A stretch of DNA of 64,000 bases from Paenibacillus monticola (GTDB taxonomy: Bacteria > Bacillota > Bacilli > Paenibacillales > Paenibacillaceae). The stretch lies in NCBI RefSeq assembly GCF_009664975.1, contig NZ_WJXB01000001.1, positions 806,001 through 870,000 of the forward strand. The letters run 5' to 3'. Made by a program: the position numbers and the translations under genes. Shown one piece after another: positions 19,246 through 27,862 of the stretch. Under the pieces are notes generated by a model. That model was not told the DNA's origin. It was given only the letters and a program-made list of their open reading frames with translations, and searched no databases. Within the stretch, counting starts at the first letter, position 1. The number at the start of each line of letters is the position of its first letter.

Positions 19246-20994
19246 GTGAGCATTGTTCGTAAAATCACTTTGGGATACGTTATCCTGATTTTTATTCCGG
19301 TAGTAGTGTTCGGTTACTACTATTATTCGCAGATTTATGGCAACCTGACCAATCAATTCGTCCAAAGCCGTCAAAAAATACTGGAGCAGGCACATGCCAA
19401 TATGAAGATGGACCTGACCCGCATCGACTCCATCCAGCGTATGCTGCAGTATAACCCGTATGTCACGGATTATCTGGACGGAGTGTATGAATCGGACCTG
19501 AATAGCATTTATGCCTATAACCGTAATATTAGTCCGCTTATTACCCAATCGCTGTTTATTAATCCGGAAATTGAAAGCTTTCGGATCTATAAAACCAAAC
19601 AGCGGGTGCTTCCGATTACTGAACGGTTTCTGGATATCTCAGCTTTGGATTCGCGGGGCAAGGAGGTCACGCGTACGCTGAAGCCCGGTCAAGGCATATG
19701 GAAGATGGCTGATCCGGGGGCGGCTGTGCCTTCGCTTATGTTCTATCAGAACATTTACAACTCTAACTTTACCGAGAAAATTGGACTTCTTGAATTGCGC
19801 GTTGGCAGCGGTTTAATCCGGAAATTGTACGAGGCGGCTGGGGAGAGAGACAATTGGCAAGCCTTCCTGCTTCCTAAGCAGGGGGTGCCTGTGTCTGCGG
19901 AAGGCGCTGCCGCAGGCATTGATAAGGCAACCTGGAAGCTGCTTGGTTCAAATGATACCCGGCCCTATTTCATCAACAATAAAACCATTGTGAATCAGTT
20001 GTATATTGAGGAACTGGACGTCCGGGTCGTCGTAACCGGTAAGGTCGACGATGTGTTTCGCACAATCAAGCGCAAGGAGATCATCCTGGTCTTTACCATC
20101 ATTGCGCTTCTGACGGCCTTGTCATTTGTTTATTATGCACTCGCATCGACGATTACCAAACGTATTTTGCTCCTTGCAAGGCATATGCGCAATCTGGACG
20201 ATGACAATATGAAGCAGTTTATCAGTAAGCACGATAAGCCGAACCACCAGGACGAAATCGGATTTCTGACCTCGACCTACAATTCGATGATCCAGCGCAT
20301 GGATGAGCTAATCAACAACGTCCACCGCTCCGAGCTGCGGAATAAAGAAGCGGCTTATAAAGTGCTTCAGGCCCAGATCAAGCCGCACTTTCTCTATAAC
20401 ACCCTTGAGACGATCCGGATGCTGGCTGAGTCCAATAATGACAAGGAGGTAGCGGACATTTCGTTCTGGTTCGGCAAGCTGATGCGTTATAGTCTGTCCT
20501 CGGAAGGGGACCGGACTGTTCTGGCCAGCGAAATCGAAACGGTTATCTTCTATTTGAATATTCACAAGATGCGGCTTCAGGACAGACTGACCTACGAGGT
20601 CGATGTCTCCATGGATGCGGAACAGTTTGTCTGTCCAAGATTCATGCTCCAGCCTCTGGTCGAGAACAGCATCGTTCATGGAGCATCTGCCATCCTTCGG
20701 CCCGTCCATATTAAGCTCCAAGTCCGGGAAACCGGAGATGAAATCCGCATCTCCATTACAGACAACGGAACAGGCATTCAGGAGGACAAGCTGGCGGCAA
20801 TACGCTCACGGTTGGCAAGAGGGGGCGGCGGCAGAGACGTCGCGGAGAACATGGGAGGCGTGGGTCTGTTCAATGTCAGCGAACGGATCAAATCGTTCTA
20901 CGGCGGTTCCTCGCAACTGGTTATTGACAGCGGGCCGGACCGTGGAACATGCCTGACTATTATCATCACAACAGGAGGGACGGGCCGGATATGA
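19246..20994 (+). CDS. Sensor histidine kinase, YesM-like
   Basis: 582-residue membrane kinase. A first membrane segment lies near residues 7-27, an extracytoplasmic sensor region to about 275, and a second membrane segment near 278-302. A HAMP-like stretch, His_kinase and HATPase_c domains follow. His381 in QIKPHFLYNTLE is the phosphorylation site; ENSIVHGA and DNGTGI are the ATP-binding boxes. The start is GTG 19246 with AGGAGG 10 nt upstream. The stop overlaps the regulator start (ATGA). Its neighbours on both sides are broken binding-protein genes, so its original importer partner may be lost. Confidence 0.94.
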   Translation: MSIVRKITLGYVILIFIPVVVFGYYYYSQIYGNLTNQFVQSRQKILEQAHANMKMDLTRIDSIQRMLQYNPYVTDYLDGVYESDLNSIYAYNRNISPLITQSLFINPEIESFRIYKTKQRVLPITERFLDISALDSRGKEVTRTLKPGQGIWKMADPGAAVPSLMFYQNIYNSNFTEKIGLLELRVGSGLIRKLYEAAGERDNWQAFLLPKQGVPVSAEGAAAGIDKATWKLLGSNDTRPYFINNKTIVNQLYIEELDVRVVVTGKVDDVFRTIKRKEIILVFTIIALLTALSFVYYALASTITKRILLLARHMRNLDDDNMKQFISKHDKPNHQDEIGFLTSTYNSMIQRMDELINNVHRSELRNKEAAYKVLQAQIKPHFLYNTLETIRMLAESNNDKEVADISFWFGKLMRYSLSSEGDRTVLASEIETVIFYLNIHKMRLQDRLTYEVDVSMDAEQFVCPRFMLQPLVENSIVHGASAILRPVHIKLQVRETGDEIRISITDNGTGIQEDKLAAIRSRLARGGGGRDVAENMGGVGLFNVSERIKSFYGGSSQLVIDSGPDRGTCLTIIITTGGTGRI

Positions 20995-21764
20995 GAGTAT
21001 TGATTGTAGACGATGAGCCGCTGATCCTTAACGGACTGGTCAAGATTATCGGTGAAGTGGCTCCGCTCGGGACAGAGGTATTCAAGGCGAACAACGCTTT
21101 TGAGGCACTGGATCTCATGAAAGATCACATGCCGGATGTGACGGTAACGGATCTTCATATGCCGGAGAAAAATGGATTCGAGCTGATCGAAACCGCCAGG
21201 GAGAGCGGGCTGTGTGATCGCTTTATTATCCTAACAGGCTATGATGAATTCGAATATGTAAGGAAAGCGCTCCGCACAGGAGTCGTGGATTATCTGCTGA
21301 AGCCGATTGACAAGAATGAGATTGCCGCTCTGCTGGCGCATGTTGAACAAGAGCTTCCCTCCGAAGCCGATTCGGAGTATTCAAGGCATGCCAAACGCAT
21401 TCTGGCTTATACCAAAACCCATTATATGAACGATCTGTCACTGGACCATCTTGCCGAGTTGATGAATCTACATCCGAACTACATCTGCAGCCTGTTCAAG
21501 AAAGTGACGGGCGACACGTTTGTCAGTTATTTGAACGCATTCCGCATCAAGGAAGCGCAGAAGCTGCTCAGGTCGCAGCGCCAGCTATCCGTGAACGCCA
21601 TCGGAATGAAGGTCGGTTTCGAAAATAAGCATTATTTTGCCAAGGTGTTCAAAAAGTATACTGGCACTACGCCGGGCGCCTACCGAGATGAGGATGAAGC
21701 GGAGGGGAATGCCGATGATAACTTCGCAGCCGGCGGGCCGGACTTGTCGGAGATGCGTGAGTGA
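20991..21764 (+). CDS. Response regulator (short REC + AraC HTH)
   Basis: 257-residue partner of the preceding kinase. The receiver has VDDEP near residues 6-10, phospho-acceptor Asp54 (TVTDLHMP) and the conserved Lys in YLLKP. The AraC helix-turn-helix pair follows directly (LAELMNLHPNYICSLFKK, VGFENKHYFAKVFKK). It lacks the long middle domain seen in the other four regulators of this window. ATG 20991 overlaps the kinase stop, and GGAGGG lies upstream. An in-frame ATG at 20949 would add residues before the receiver and is rejected. Confidence 0.94.
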   Translation: MRVLIVDDEPLILNGLVKIIGEVAPLGTEVFKANNAFEALDLMKDHMPDVTVTDLHMPEKNGFELIETARESGLCDRFIILTGYDEFEYVRKALRTGVVDYLLKPIDKNEIAALLAHVEQELPSEADSEYSRHAKRILAYTKTHYMNDLSLDHLAELMNLHPNYICSLFKKVTGDTFVSYLNAFRIKEAQKLLRSQRQLSVNAIGMKVGFENKHYFAKVFKKYTGTTPGAYRDEDEAEGNADDNFAAGGPDLSEMRE

Positions 21765-21834
21765 AGCGTAGTCCAAATTTTTGTCAATACATATGGACTC
21801 TATAATGAAAGCGTAACCAAAAATACGAATACAT

Positions 21835-22034
21835 TTGAATTTGGGGTTGCATGGGAACCCGATCTCCGACCAATACTTGCCGAAAATCAACGTAACGCTG
21901 GCTTCCGGTGATCTGCCAGATGTGACCCCGGTCAACGCCACGCAGCTCAAACAAATGGTGGATTCGGACCAGATTGAGGATATGACGGAGCTTTTCTGCA
22001 CAGCGGCGTCAAGTCGCTTGCGGTTGCCGGAGAT
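21835..22034 (+). pseudogene. Solute-binding-protein remnant (N-terminal-domain fragment)
   Basis: About 60 codons resemble the ligand-binding N-domain of LplA-type proteins: LPKINVTLASGDLPDVTPVN and QMVDSDQIEDMTELF. The signal peptide and more than 80 percent of the usual length are absent. The fragment runs into the terminator stem at 22044. It seems to be what is left of a binding-protein gene once located after this two-component system. It is too short to be functional. Confidence 0.72.
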
Positions 22035-22043
22035 AATGCAAAA

Positions 22044-22108
22044 AAGAAATCGCTCCTTTGGGGATGGAAAACGGGGCTTCCATTATATCCAAAGGGCGAT
22101 TTCTTTTT
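22044..22108. terminator. Long terminator hairpin between convergent units
   Basis: Long imperfect arms, AGAAATCGC and CCTTTGG on the left pairing with CCAAAGG and GCGATTTCT on the right, end in TTTTT on the plus strand and AAAA on the left flank. It can serve both the remnant and the minus-strand GH8 gene. Confidence 0.8.
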
Positions 22109-22113
22109 AGTAT

Positions 22114-23220
22114 TTATGAATAGATACGGTAGTTCCCGCTAAGAGCCAGCAAGCTGAAGAAGTATAGGCAGTTGTCGTAATAGCGGCGATCACCGGTGCG
22201 AAGCGGCGTAGTCCAAAACAGCTTGACGAAGTGTCCGGCATCCGGTCCATCGGCAGCGAGCGAGGCCATGGCCAGCGTTGCCAGAAGGCCGATCGGATGC
22301 AGGGATGGCTCCTCAAAAGGTTGACCGTCAATGGTGTAGCGCCGGTAATCGGCTACTTCAATGTTTCGGAAAAAGGCTTGAATTCGGTTGGACTGCCCCA
22401 CCTGCCAAGGGTCATTGCGGAACCATTCATAATCAAGCCCGATATTGGCCGCCACCCGGTATGCATCACTGAAGAAGTGGCGGAAGTCTCCATGCGGCTG
22501 GGGTTCAGTTGGAGTTCCGTCATAGTTCGCATATTCGGGGGCAAGACCGGTAGCTGGATGACATGTTTTTTGTAAATAGGCTCTGCTTCTAGAGGCTGCT
22601 TCTTTCCAGAAAGCTCTATCCTGTTCATCCGCCTGAAGGGCAAATAATTCATAGAAATGCGGCAGATGATAGGAGGGATCGCTGAAAGGGGTTTCAGGAA
22701 CAAATTTGATCAGCTTGGTCGCCGGGTCCCACATCGGATTGCCTTCTCCGTCTTCCCCTTTATGAACACAAGCGCGGAGAATAATTCTTGCCTGCTCGGA
22801 ATAGTTGAACGGTTCTGCGCCGTCACCCCAGCGATTTGAGGCGAAAAATAGCGCCATTGCGAAAAACTCTTCTCCATCCGGTGCCGGACCGGGCGACAGC
22901 CGTGTTCCGTCCAGCTTGCAGTGCCAGGCAAAATAATCTTTGTAACGGCCTTCTGTATGCTGCATATATGTCTTGGCGAACTTCCACAGCCGGTCGAACT
23001 CTTCCTTCTTGTCCATCTGAACAGCCATCATCATTCCATAGGACATCCCCTCTGTCCGCACATCTGTGTTGCCGGTATCCACGATATAACCCTTATCGTC
23101 ATCCATGGGATGGTAGATCCGGACATCAGGTGCTCCGTAGAACAATTCGTTCCATGTGTCGTCAAGCTTCTTCCGGATCGCCTCTTCCGGCACTCCGTTC
23201 TCTCTGAACAGGTTTCTCAT
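22114..23220 (-). CDS. Reducing-end xylose-releasing exo-oligoxylanase, GH8 (Rex)
   Basis: Inverting cytoplasmic enzyme that removes single xyloses from the reducing end of xylo-oligosaccharides; 368 residues, no signal peptide. The match to the Halalkalibacterium halodurans Rex type is strong. General acid Glu57 (RTEGMSYGM), Asp115 (APDGEEFF) and general base Asp252 (FFSDAYRVA) keep the spacing of Glu70, Asp128 and Asp263 of that enzyme. The (alpha/alpha)6 barrel spans the whole chain. The gene is divergent from a GH43 enzyme with a 252-nt region between them, and ends at the shared terminator. It complements GH10 and GH43 beta-xylosidase action. Confidence 0.95.
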   Translation of the reverse strand: MRNLFRENGVPEEAIRKKLDDTWNELFYGAPDVRIYHPMDDDKGYIVDTGNTDVRTEGMSYGMMMAVQMDKKEEFDRLWKFAKTYMQHTEGRYKDYFAWHCKLDGTRLSPGPAPDGEEFFAMALFFASNRWGDGAEPFNYSEQARIILRACVHKGEDGEGNPMWDPATKLIKFVPETPFSDPSYHLPHFYELFALQADEQDRAFWKEAASRSRAYLQKTCHPATGLAPEYANYDGTPTEPQPHGDFRHFFSDAYRVAANIGLDYEWFRNDPWQVGQSNRIQAFFRNIEVADYRRYTIDGQPFEEPSLHPIGLLATLAMASLAADGPDAGHFVKLFWTTPLRTGDRRYYDNCLYFFSLLALSGNYRIYS

Positions 23221-23277
23221 AATATTCCTCCATTGGATATGGTTTTTTCAAAGCATAACATAGGCGGAGGTACAGAA

Positions 23278-23293
23278 ATTAAAGCGTTTTCCT
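23278..23293. promoter_or_regulatory. Weak cre-like site between GH8 and GH43 genes
   Basis: ATTAAAGCGTTTTCCT fits the cre consensus with two mismatches around a good AAAGCGTTTTC core. It lies 58 nt upstream of the GH8 start on the minus strand. Confidence 0.35.
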
Positions 23294-23472
23294 TGAAAAT
23301 CATTGGTGATTAGGACATGTTCTCCGCCCAAAAAAATGATTCTCATAAGATCTCTCGTATAATATCAGAATAGATCAATGTTAGGTGTCTATATGTCATG
23401 GACTTCGCTCAAACCACTTCACTATACTGTAAGGGACTAACCGTGAAGTAAAAAAATAAGGGTGATGTTGTT

Positions 23473-25293
23473 ATGAACAGAACGCAAAATCAGATGAAGC
23501 TTACAGTCTATACACGGAAACCGAACCAGGCCTACACCGAGTCTCTCAGCAACAGCATTCATTGTGCCTGCACGGATGATAATAACGAATTTCAACCGTT
23601 GAACCGGAACTATGGCATACTGTTCGCTTTGGCAACCGTCGATGGGAACAACGTGATTCATGAAAAAGGACTGAAAAACCCGTATGTGTTCCGTACGGCT
23701 GACGGTTCTTTCGGCATTGTTGCGGTAAGAGTAGATGCACTGGGAGATGATGACGAAGACAGCAGAGGGTGTATTCTTCTGTGGACATCCCCAGATTTGG
23801 TTACCTTTCATAATCATGGTCTGGTTCAACTGCACCGGGAGCTTTATGTCAAAGAGGCCGTCTGTGAGCTTGACGGAACCGGCGAAGAATATGAGATTCG
23901 CTGGCAGGACAACGAGGGGAACTTTTATTTGAGCCGGTTGTCCGATCTTATGAAGACGGACTGTATTTCACCGCCGGAACTGGCGGAAGCCTTTGCGGTA
24001 GACCGGCCCGAACAACCGCTACCCGGAACAAACCCGGGAAATGTGATTTCGGTGGACAGCCGTATCGGCCGTTTGGTGCAGGCTTCCTGGACACCGATAC
24101 ACAACACTGAAATCCGAGTGCCGGAGAGTGTCAGCGTCACATCCGCAGACGAATTGAAAGCGGTTAAAGTCATGGCGGTTTATTCCGATGGCTCCACCGC
24201 AGACAAGCAGGTAGCCTGGGATGGTAAAGGCATCGATTACACAGTACCCGGAACGTATACCGTACAAGGCAAGGTGGTTACGCATGAGTTACCGTTTCCC
24301 TTGGCAAGCGGCTATGCCGACCCGGTAATCCTTCCATGGAACAGCAAGTATTATTTCCTGGCCACTAATGACAATGCCAATGATATCGGGATCTATGTCC
24401 GTGAGGCGGACACGTTAAGCGGCTTATTCGCTCCTGGTTATAAGGAGGCCGTTATTCTTGATCTGGATGAGGAACAAAACTTCATCCAAACCTTCTGGGC
24501 TCCTGAATTTCATGTCATCGGCGAGGATTTATTTATTCTGTTCGCCGTTGGCGGCAGAGAATGGTGTCCGCAATGCCACCTCATGAAGCTCAATAAAGGC
24601 GGTGACATCATGAATGCGGGGGATTGGCACCTACCGATCCGTGTGAAGCAGGCAGACGGAGCCTATTTGGCAGAGGATGGCATCACCCTGGATATGACTT
24701 ACTTTAAAGTAGACGGTACTTCATGTCTGGTCTGGTCCTACCGCAAGGGAATCGGAACACCGCTTGACACCGGATCCATGCTGTATATTGCGACGATAAA
24801 TGAAGATAACCCCGCGGTATTGACCAGTGAACCGATGCTGCTCTCGCGGCCGCTGTTCGGCTGGGAGAATGTTCAGGGGACCATCAACAATGAAGGTCCA
24901 TATCCTCTCATTACGGAGGATTCGGTGTATATCGCCTATTCCGGCGGGGCTGCTACGGGTTATACCTATTCGCTAGGACTCTTAAGCATCCCACGGGGAA
25001 GCGATTATTTGGACATGAATGCATGGACTAAGGCAAGTACGCCTGTATTGTCATATTACTCAATCGAAGGGATATATGGGGCCGGACACAATTCATTTTT
25101 CAAGGATTATGACGGTAATGTGCTGATGCTGTATCACGGGGAAGAGCAACTGGTGAAGCATGGAACGAGATGTACCGGCATGCACAGAGTCCATTTTAAC
25201 CGTGAAAACGTACCGGTATTGGATGTAGCTAAAGAAAGAGATGTGCACCCAGATTATGCCGATTGCTCCATGCAAGTGATTGTGCTTCCATAA
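23473..25293 (+). CDS. GH43 family glycosidase with N-terminal extra domain and Ig-like module
   Basis: 606 residues without a signal peptide. Residues 1-190 form a beta-rich region that resembles part of a GH43 propeller (GLKNPYVFRTADGSFGIVAV, LLWTSPDLVTF) but lacks obvious catalytic acids. A bacterial Ig-like segment (VMAVYSDGSTADKQVAWDG, VPGTYTVQGKV) covers about 215-275. The GH43 catalytic domain runs from about 283 (GYADPVILPWNSKYYF) to the end, with FWAPEFHVIGED inside. Probably an alpha-L-arabinofuranosidase or beta-xylosidase acting on arabinoxylan oligosaccharides; exact specificity cannot be read. A paralogue of the same layout lies at 46830. It is followed after 38 nt by another GH43 gene. 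Confidence 0.88.
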   Translation: MNRTQNQMKLTVYTRKPNQAYTESLSNSIHCACTDDNNEFQPLNRNYGILFALATVDGNNVIHEKGLKNPYVFRTADGSFGIVAVRVDALGDDDEDSRGCILLWTSPDLVTFHNHGLVQLHRELYVKEAVCELDGTGEEYEIRWQDNEGNFYLSRLSDLMKTDCISPPELAEAFAVDRPEQPLPGTNPGNVISVDSRIGRLVQASWTPIHNTEIRVPESVSVTSADELKAVKVMAVYSDGSTADKQVAWDGKGIDYTVPGTYTVQGKVVTHELPFPLASGYADPVILPWNSKYYFLATNDNANDIGIYVREADTLSGLFAPGYKEAVILDLDEEQNFIQTFWAPEFHVIGEDLFILFAVGGREWCPQCHLMKLNKGGDIMNAGDWHLPIRVKQADGAYLAEDGITLDMTYFKVDGTSCLVWSYRKGIGTPLDTGSMLYIATINEDNPAVLTSEPMLLSRPLFGWENVQGTINNEGPYPLITEDSVYIAYSGGAATGYTYSLGLLSIPRGSDYLDMNAWTKASTPVLSYYSIEGIYGAGHNSFFKDYDGNVLMLYHGEEQLVKHGTRCTGMHRVHFNRENVPVLDVAKERDVHPDYADCSMQVIVLP

Positions 25294-25331
25294 AACAGAC
25301 GAAATTAATAAATGAAAAGGATGAAATTGCG

Positions 25332-26759
25332 ATGAGAGAAAAACAAGGATTAAATCCGTATCTCCCGTCTTGGGAATATACCCCCGACGGTGAGCCATAT
25401 GTTTTTGAAGGCAGAGTGTATGTGTATGGCTCCCATGACCGTTTTAACGGACACGCTTTTTGCTTAAACGACTATGTCTGCTGGTCGGCGCCGGAAAACA
25501 ATTTGTCCGATTGGCGGTATGAGGGTGTCATCTACCGGACTACGGATGACCCGCTTAATCCTGAAGGCAGCATGTGCCTGTATGCTCCCGATGTCACCGT
25601 GGGACCAGACGGAAGGTACTATCTCTACTATGTACTTGACAAGGTTCCCGTTGTTTCGGTGGCTGTCTGCGACAAGCCAGGAGGCAAGTATGAGTTCTAC
25701 GGCTATGTAAGATATGCCGATGGAACGCGCTTGGGGGAAAGGGAAGGCGACGAGCCGCAGTTTGACCCCGGTGTGCTGACTGAAGGAGAGAATACTTACC
25801 TGTACACCGGATTCTGCGGCTTCGGAGACTCATCCAGACACGGCGCAATGGCAACGGTGCTTGGCCCGGATATGCTCACGATTGTCGAAGAGCCTGTATT
25901 TGTTGCGCCGAGCCAGCCTTTCAGCAAGGGGAGCGGATTCGAAGGATATGAGTTCTTTGAGGCTCCTTCCATCCGCAAAAGAGGAGATACCTATTACCTT
26001 ATCTATTCCTCGATCTCCATGCATGAACTGTGCTATGCGACCAGCCAGTATCCGACCAAAGAATTCACATATCAGGGAGTCATTATAAGCAATTGCGATC
26101 TTCATATCGATACGTACAAACCGGCAGAACAACCGATGTATTATGGCGGCAATAACCATGGCAGCATCGCCCAAATCAACGGGGAGTGGTACATTTTTTA
26201 TCATCGGCACACCAACGGGACCGCGTTCTGCCGGCAGGGATGTATGGAGCGGATCGATTTCCGCGGAGACGGCACCATTCCCCAGGTAGAAATCACATCC
26301 TGTGGTTCGAACGGTGGGCCGCTTGAAGGCCGGGGGGAATATCCGGCATACCTGGCATGTCATTTATTTTGTAAAGATGAGGAAATGTACACCGGAGGCT
26401 TCGGCCGTATCGGTGCATGGATGGACAGCCGCTTTCCGAAGATTACGCAGGACGGCAGGGACGGCGACGAGGAGATCGGTTATATCGCGAATATGACAGA
26501 TTCTGCTACGGCCGGCTTTAAATATTTTACTTGCGAGGGAATCCGAAAAGTCAAAATCAAGGTGCGCGGATATTGCCAGGGCGAGTTTGAAGTGAAAACG
26601 TCGTGGGACGGACCGGCACTTGGACGGATACCAGTAGGCTTTTCGAATGTCTGGAAGGAATACAGTATTGAAGCGGACATTCCGGACGGCGTACAAGCAT
26701 TGTATTTTACGTACACCGGTAGCGGTGGCGCCAGTCTGTCCTCGTTTACTTTGGAATGA
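25332..26759 (+). CDS. GH43 arabinofuranosidase/xylosidase with C-terminal CBM6-like domain
   Basis: 475-residue cytoplasmic GH43 protein of the XynD-like arabinoxylan arabinofuranohydrolase group. The five-bladed propeller spans about 8-335. Probable general base is Asp19 (YTPDGEP), and the acid Glu lies in FFEAPSIRKRGDTYYLIYS. Residues about 355-475 form a CBM6-like beta-sandwich (YFTCEGIRKVKIKVRG, LYFTYTGSGGASLSSFTLE). ATG 25332 is preferred over in-frame upstream codons because AAAAGG lies about 10 nt before it and the conserved GLNPYLP start follows. Co-transcribed with the preceding GH43 gene. Specificity for arabinose or xylose cannot be settled from sequence alone. Confidence 0.9.
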   Translation: MREKQGLNPYLPSWEYTPDGEPYVFEGRVYVYGSHDRFNGHAFCLNDYVCWSAPENNLSDWRYEGVIYRTTDDPLNPEGSMCLYAPDVTVGPDGRYYLYYVLDKVPVVSVAVCDKPGGKYEFYGYVRYADGTRLGEREGDEPQFDPGVLTEGENTYLYTGFCGFGDSSRHGAMATVLGPDMLTIVEEPVFVAPSQPFSKGSGFEGYEFFEAPSIRKRGDTYYLIYSSISMHELCYATSQYPTKEFTYQGVIISNCDLHIDTYKPAEQPMYYGGNNHGSIAQINGEWYIFYHRHTNGTAFCRQGCMERIDFRGDGTIPQVEITSCGSNGGPLEGRGEYPAYLACHLFCKDEEMYTGGFGRIGAWMDSRFPKITQDGRDGDEEIGYIANMTDSATAGFKYFTCEGIRKVKIKVRGYCQGEFEVKTSWDGPALGRIPVGFSNVWKEYSIEADIPDGVQALYFTYTGSGGASLSSFTLE

Positions 26760-26788
26760 CCTTGAGTGAAATCTGACTGCGTCTTGAT

Positions 26789-26833
26789 AAATAAAGCAGC
26801 ACAGGGGGATTCTCTGGTGCTGCTTTATTTATT
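26789..26833. terminator. Bidirectional terminator
   Basis: Arms AAATAAAGCAGCAC (26789-26802) and GTGCTGCTTTATTT (26817-26830) are perfect. Flanking AT-rich tails on both sides suit termination of the GH43 operon and of the convergent AraC gene. Confidence 0.85.
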
Positions 26834-26847
26834 GCCGCTATGCCAAG

Positions 26848-27741
26848 CTAAAGACCGGAAGAATAACGGGCCCTGTAGTCCGAAGGCGTCATATGCATAT
26901 AATATTTGAACCACTTGGAAAAGTAGCTGACATGCTGGTACCCTGACTCCAGCGCGGCTTCCAGGATGTTGTACGATCCCGAACGGAGCAGATTGGCTGC
27001 TTGACTGATGCGGATATAGTTCAAATACTCCATCGGACGCATTCCGGTCTGGGTTTTGAAAAATTTGCAGAAATGGGAGCGGCTAAGCGATACCACAGAA
27101 GCAAGCTGATCCAGCTCCAGCTTGTCACGGAAATGCTCCTCCATATATGCCAGCACTTGCTTGATTTGCCGGTTGTATTCACGCCCGTGGCGGGTTCCCG
27201 GCGCAGAATTGATCTCCATCAGTCCATAATGGTATATATCCGCAATGAACAGCTGCAGAAGAGCTTTCAGGCTCATTTCATATGCGGTGGACTGGCGCTC
27301 ATAGCGGCTCAGTAGCTCCCGAACACAATCGAGCAATTTGGAATAGGGTTCGTTCGCAGCAGATAATAGGCCAGGCAGTCTGGCTGTCCCTTGCAGGACC
27401 GGGTCCAAGAATAATTCCTGAACCCGGTCTGGGTGCGGTGAAGACAGCCAAGATAATTTGAATACGATGGAGTAATAGCACGTGCCGCCACAGACAGTGT
27501 CAATTCCTGAATGGAGTTCACCGGGATGAACGATCAAAGCATCACCCGCCTGAATGGTAAACTCCCGGCTTTCGATGTTGAAAGTAGCTCTGCCTTTCGC
27601 TAAATAGATAATTTCCATTTCATTATGCCAATGCACTGGAAGGATGGAATGAACGTTAGTCTGATGTTCCACGCGGTAGATATGAAGCGGAAATTCGGGC
27701 TGGCCGTGCAGCTTGAGCTCCCGGTAACGGTGTTCGTACAT
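26848..27741 (-). CDS. AraC family transcriptional regulator
   Basis: 297 residues. The N-terminal cupin domain has the metal-site-like pattern PVHWHNEMEIIYLAKGRATF and HPGELHSG, typical of sugar-responsive AraC proteins. The C-terminal helix-turn-helix pair is LASVVSLSRSHFCKFFKTQ and SGYQHVSYFSKWFKYY. ATG 27741 follows AGGAGGAAGTC. It is divergent from the GH31-GH95 operon with 121 nt between starts and probably controls that operon in response to a xyloglucan-derived sugar (inference). Confidence 0.93.
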   Translation of the reverse strand: MYEHRYRELKLHGQPEFPLHIYRVEHQTNVHSILPVHWHNEMEIIYLAKGRATFNIESREFTIQAGDALIVHPGELHSGIDTVCGGTCYYSIVFKLSWLSSPHPDRVQELFLDPVLQGTARLPGLLSAANEPYSKLLDCVRELLSRYERQSTAYEMSLKALLQLFIADIYHYGLMEINSAPGTRHGREYNRQIKQVLAYMEEHFRDKLELDQLASVVSLSRSHFCKFFKTQTGMRPMEYLNYIRISQAANLLRSGSYNILEAALESGYQHVSYFSKWFKYYMHMTPSDYRARYSSGL

Positions 27742-27862
27742 GACTTCCTCCTAGAAATCGTAATATTGTGTCGATAATGCACAAATATATGGTTGATACT
27801 CGGATTTAAATAATAATATCATTATACTATAGAAAAATTCTGAGGAAGGGTAGGGATAAATT

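Noticed and set aside
20949..20990. Earlier in-frame start for the short response regulator
   Set aside because: It would add 14 residues before the receiver domain; ATG 20991 gives the standard MRVLIVDDE start and couples with the kinase stop.
21781..21806. Possible promoter TTGTCA ... TATAAT after the response regulator
   Set aside because: The spacer is only 14 bp and the sequence leads into a pseudogene fragment.
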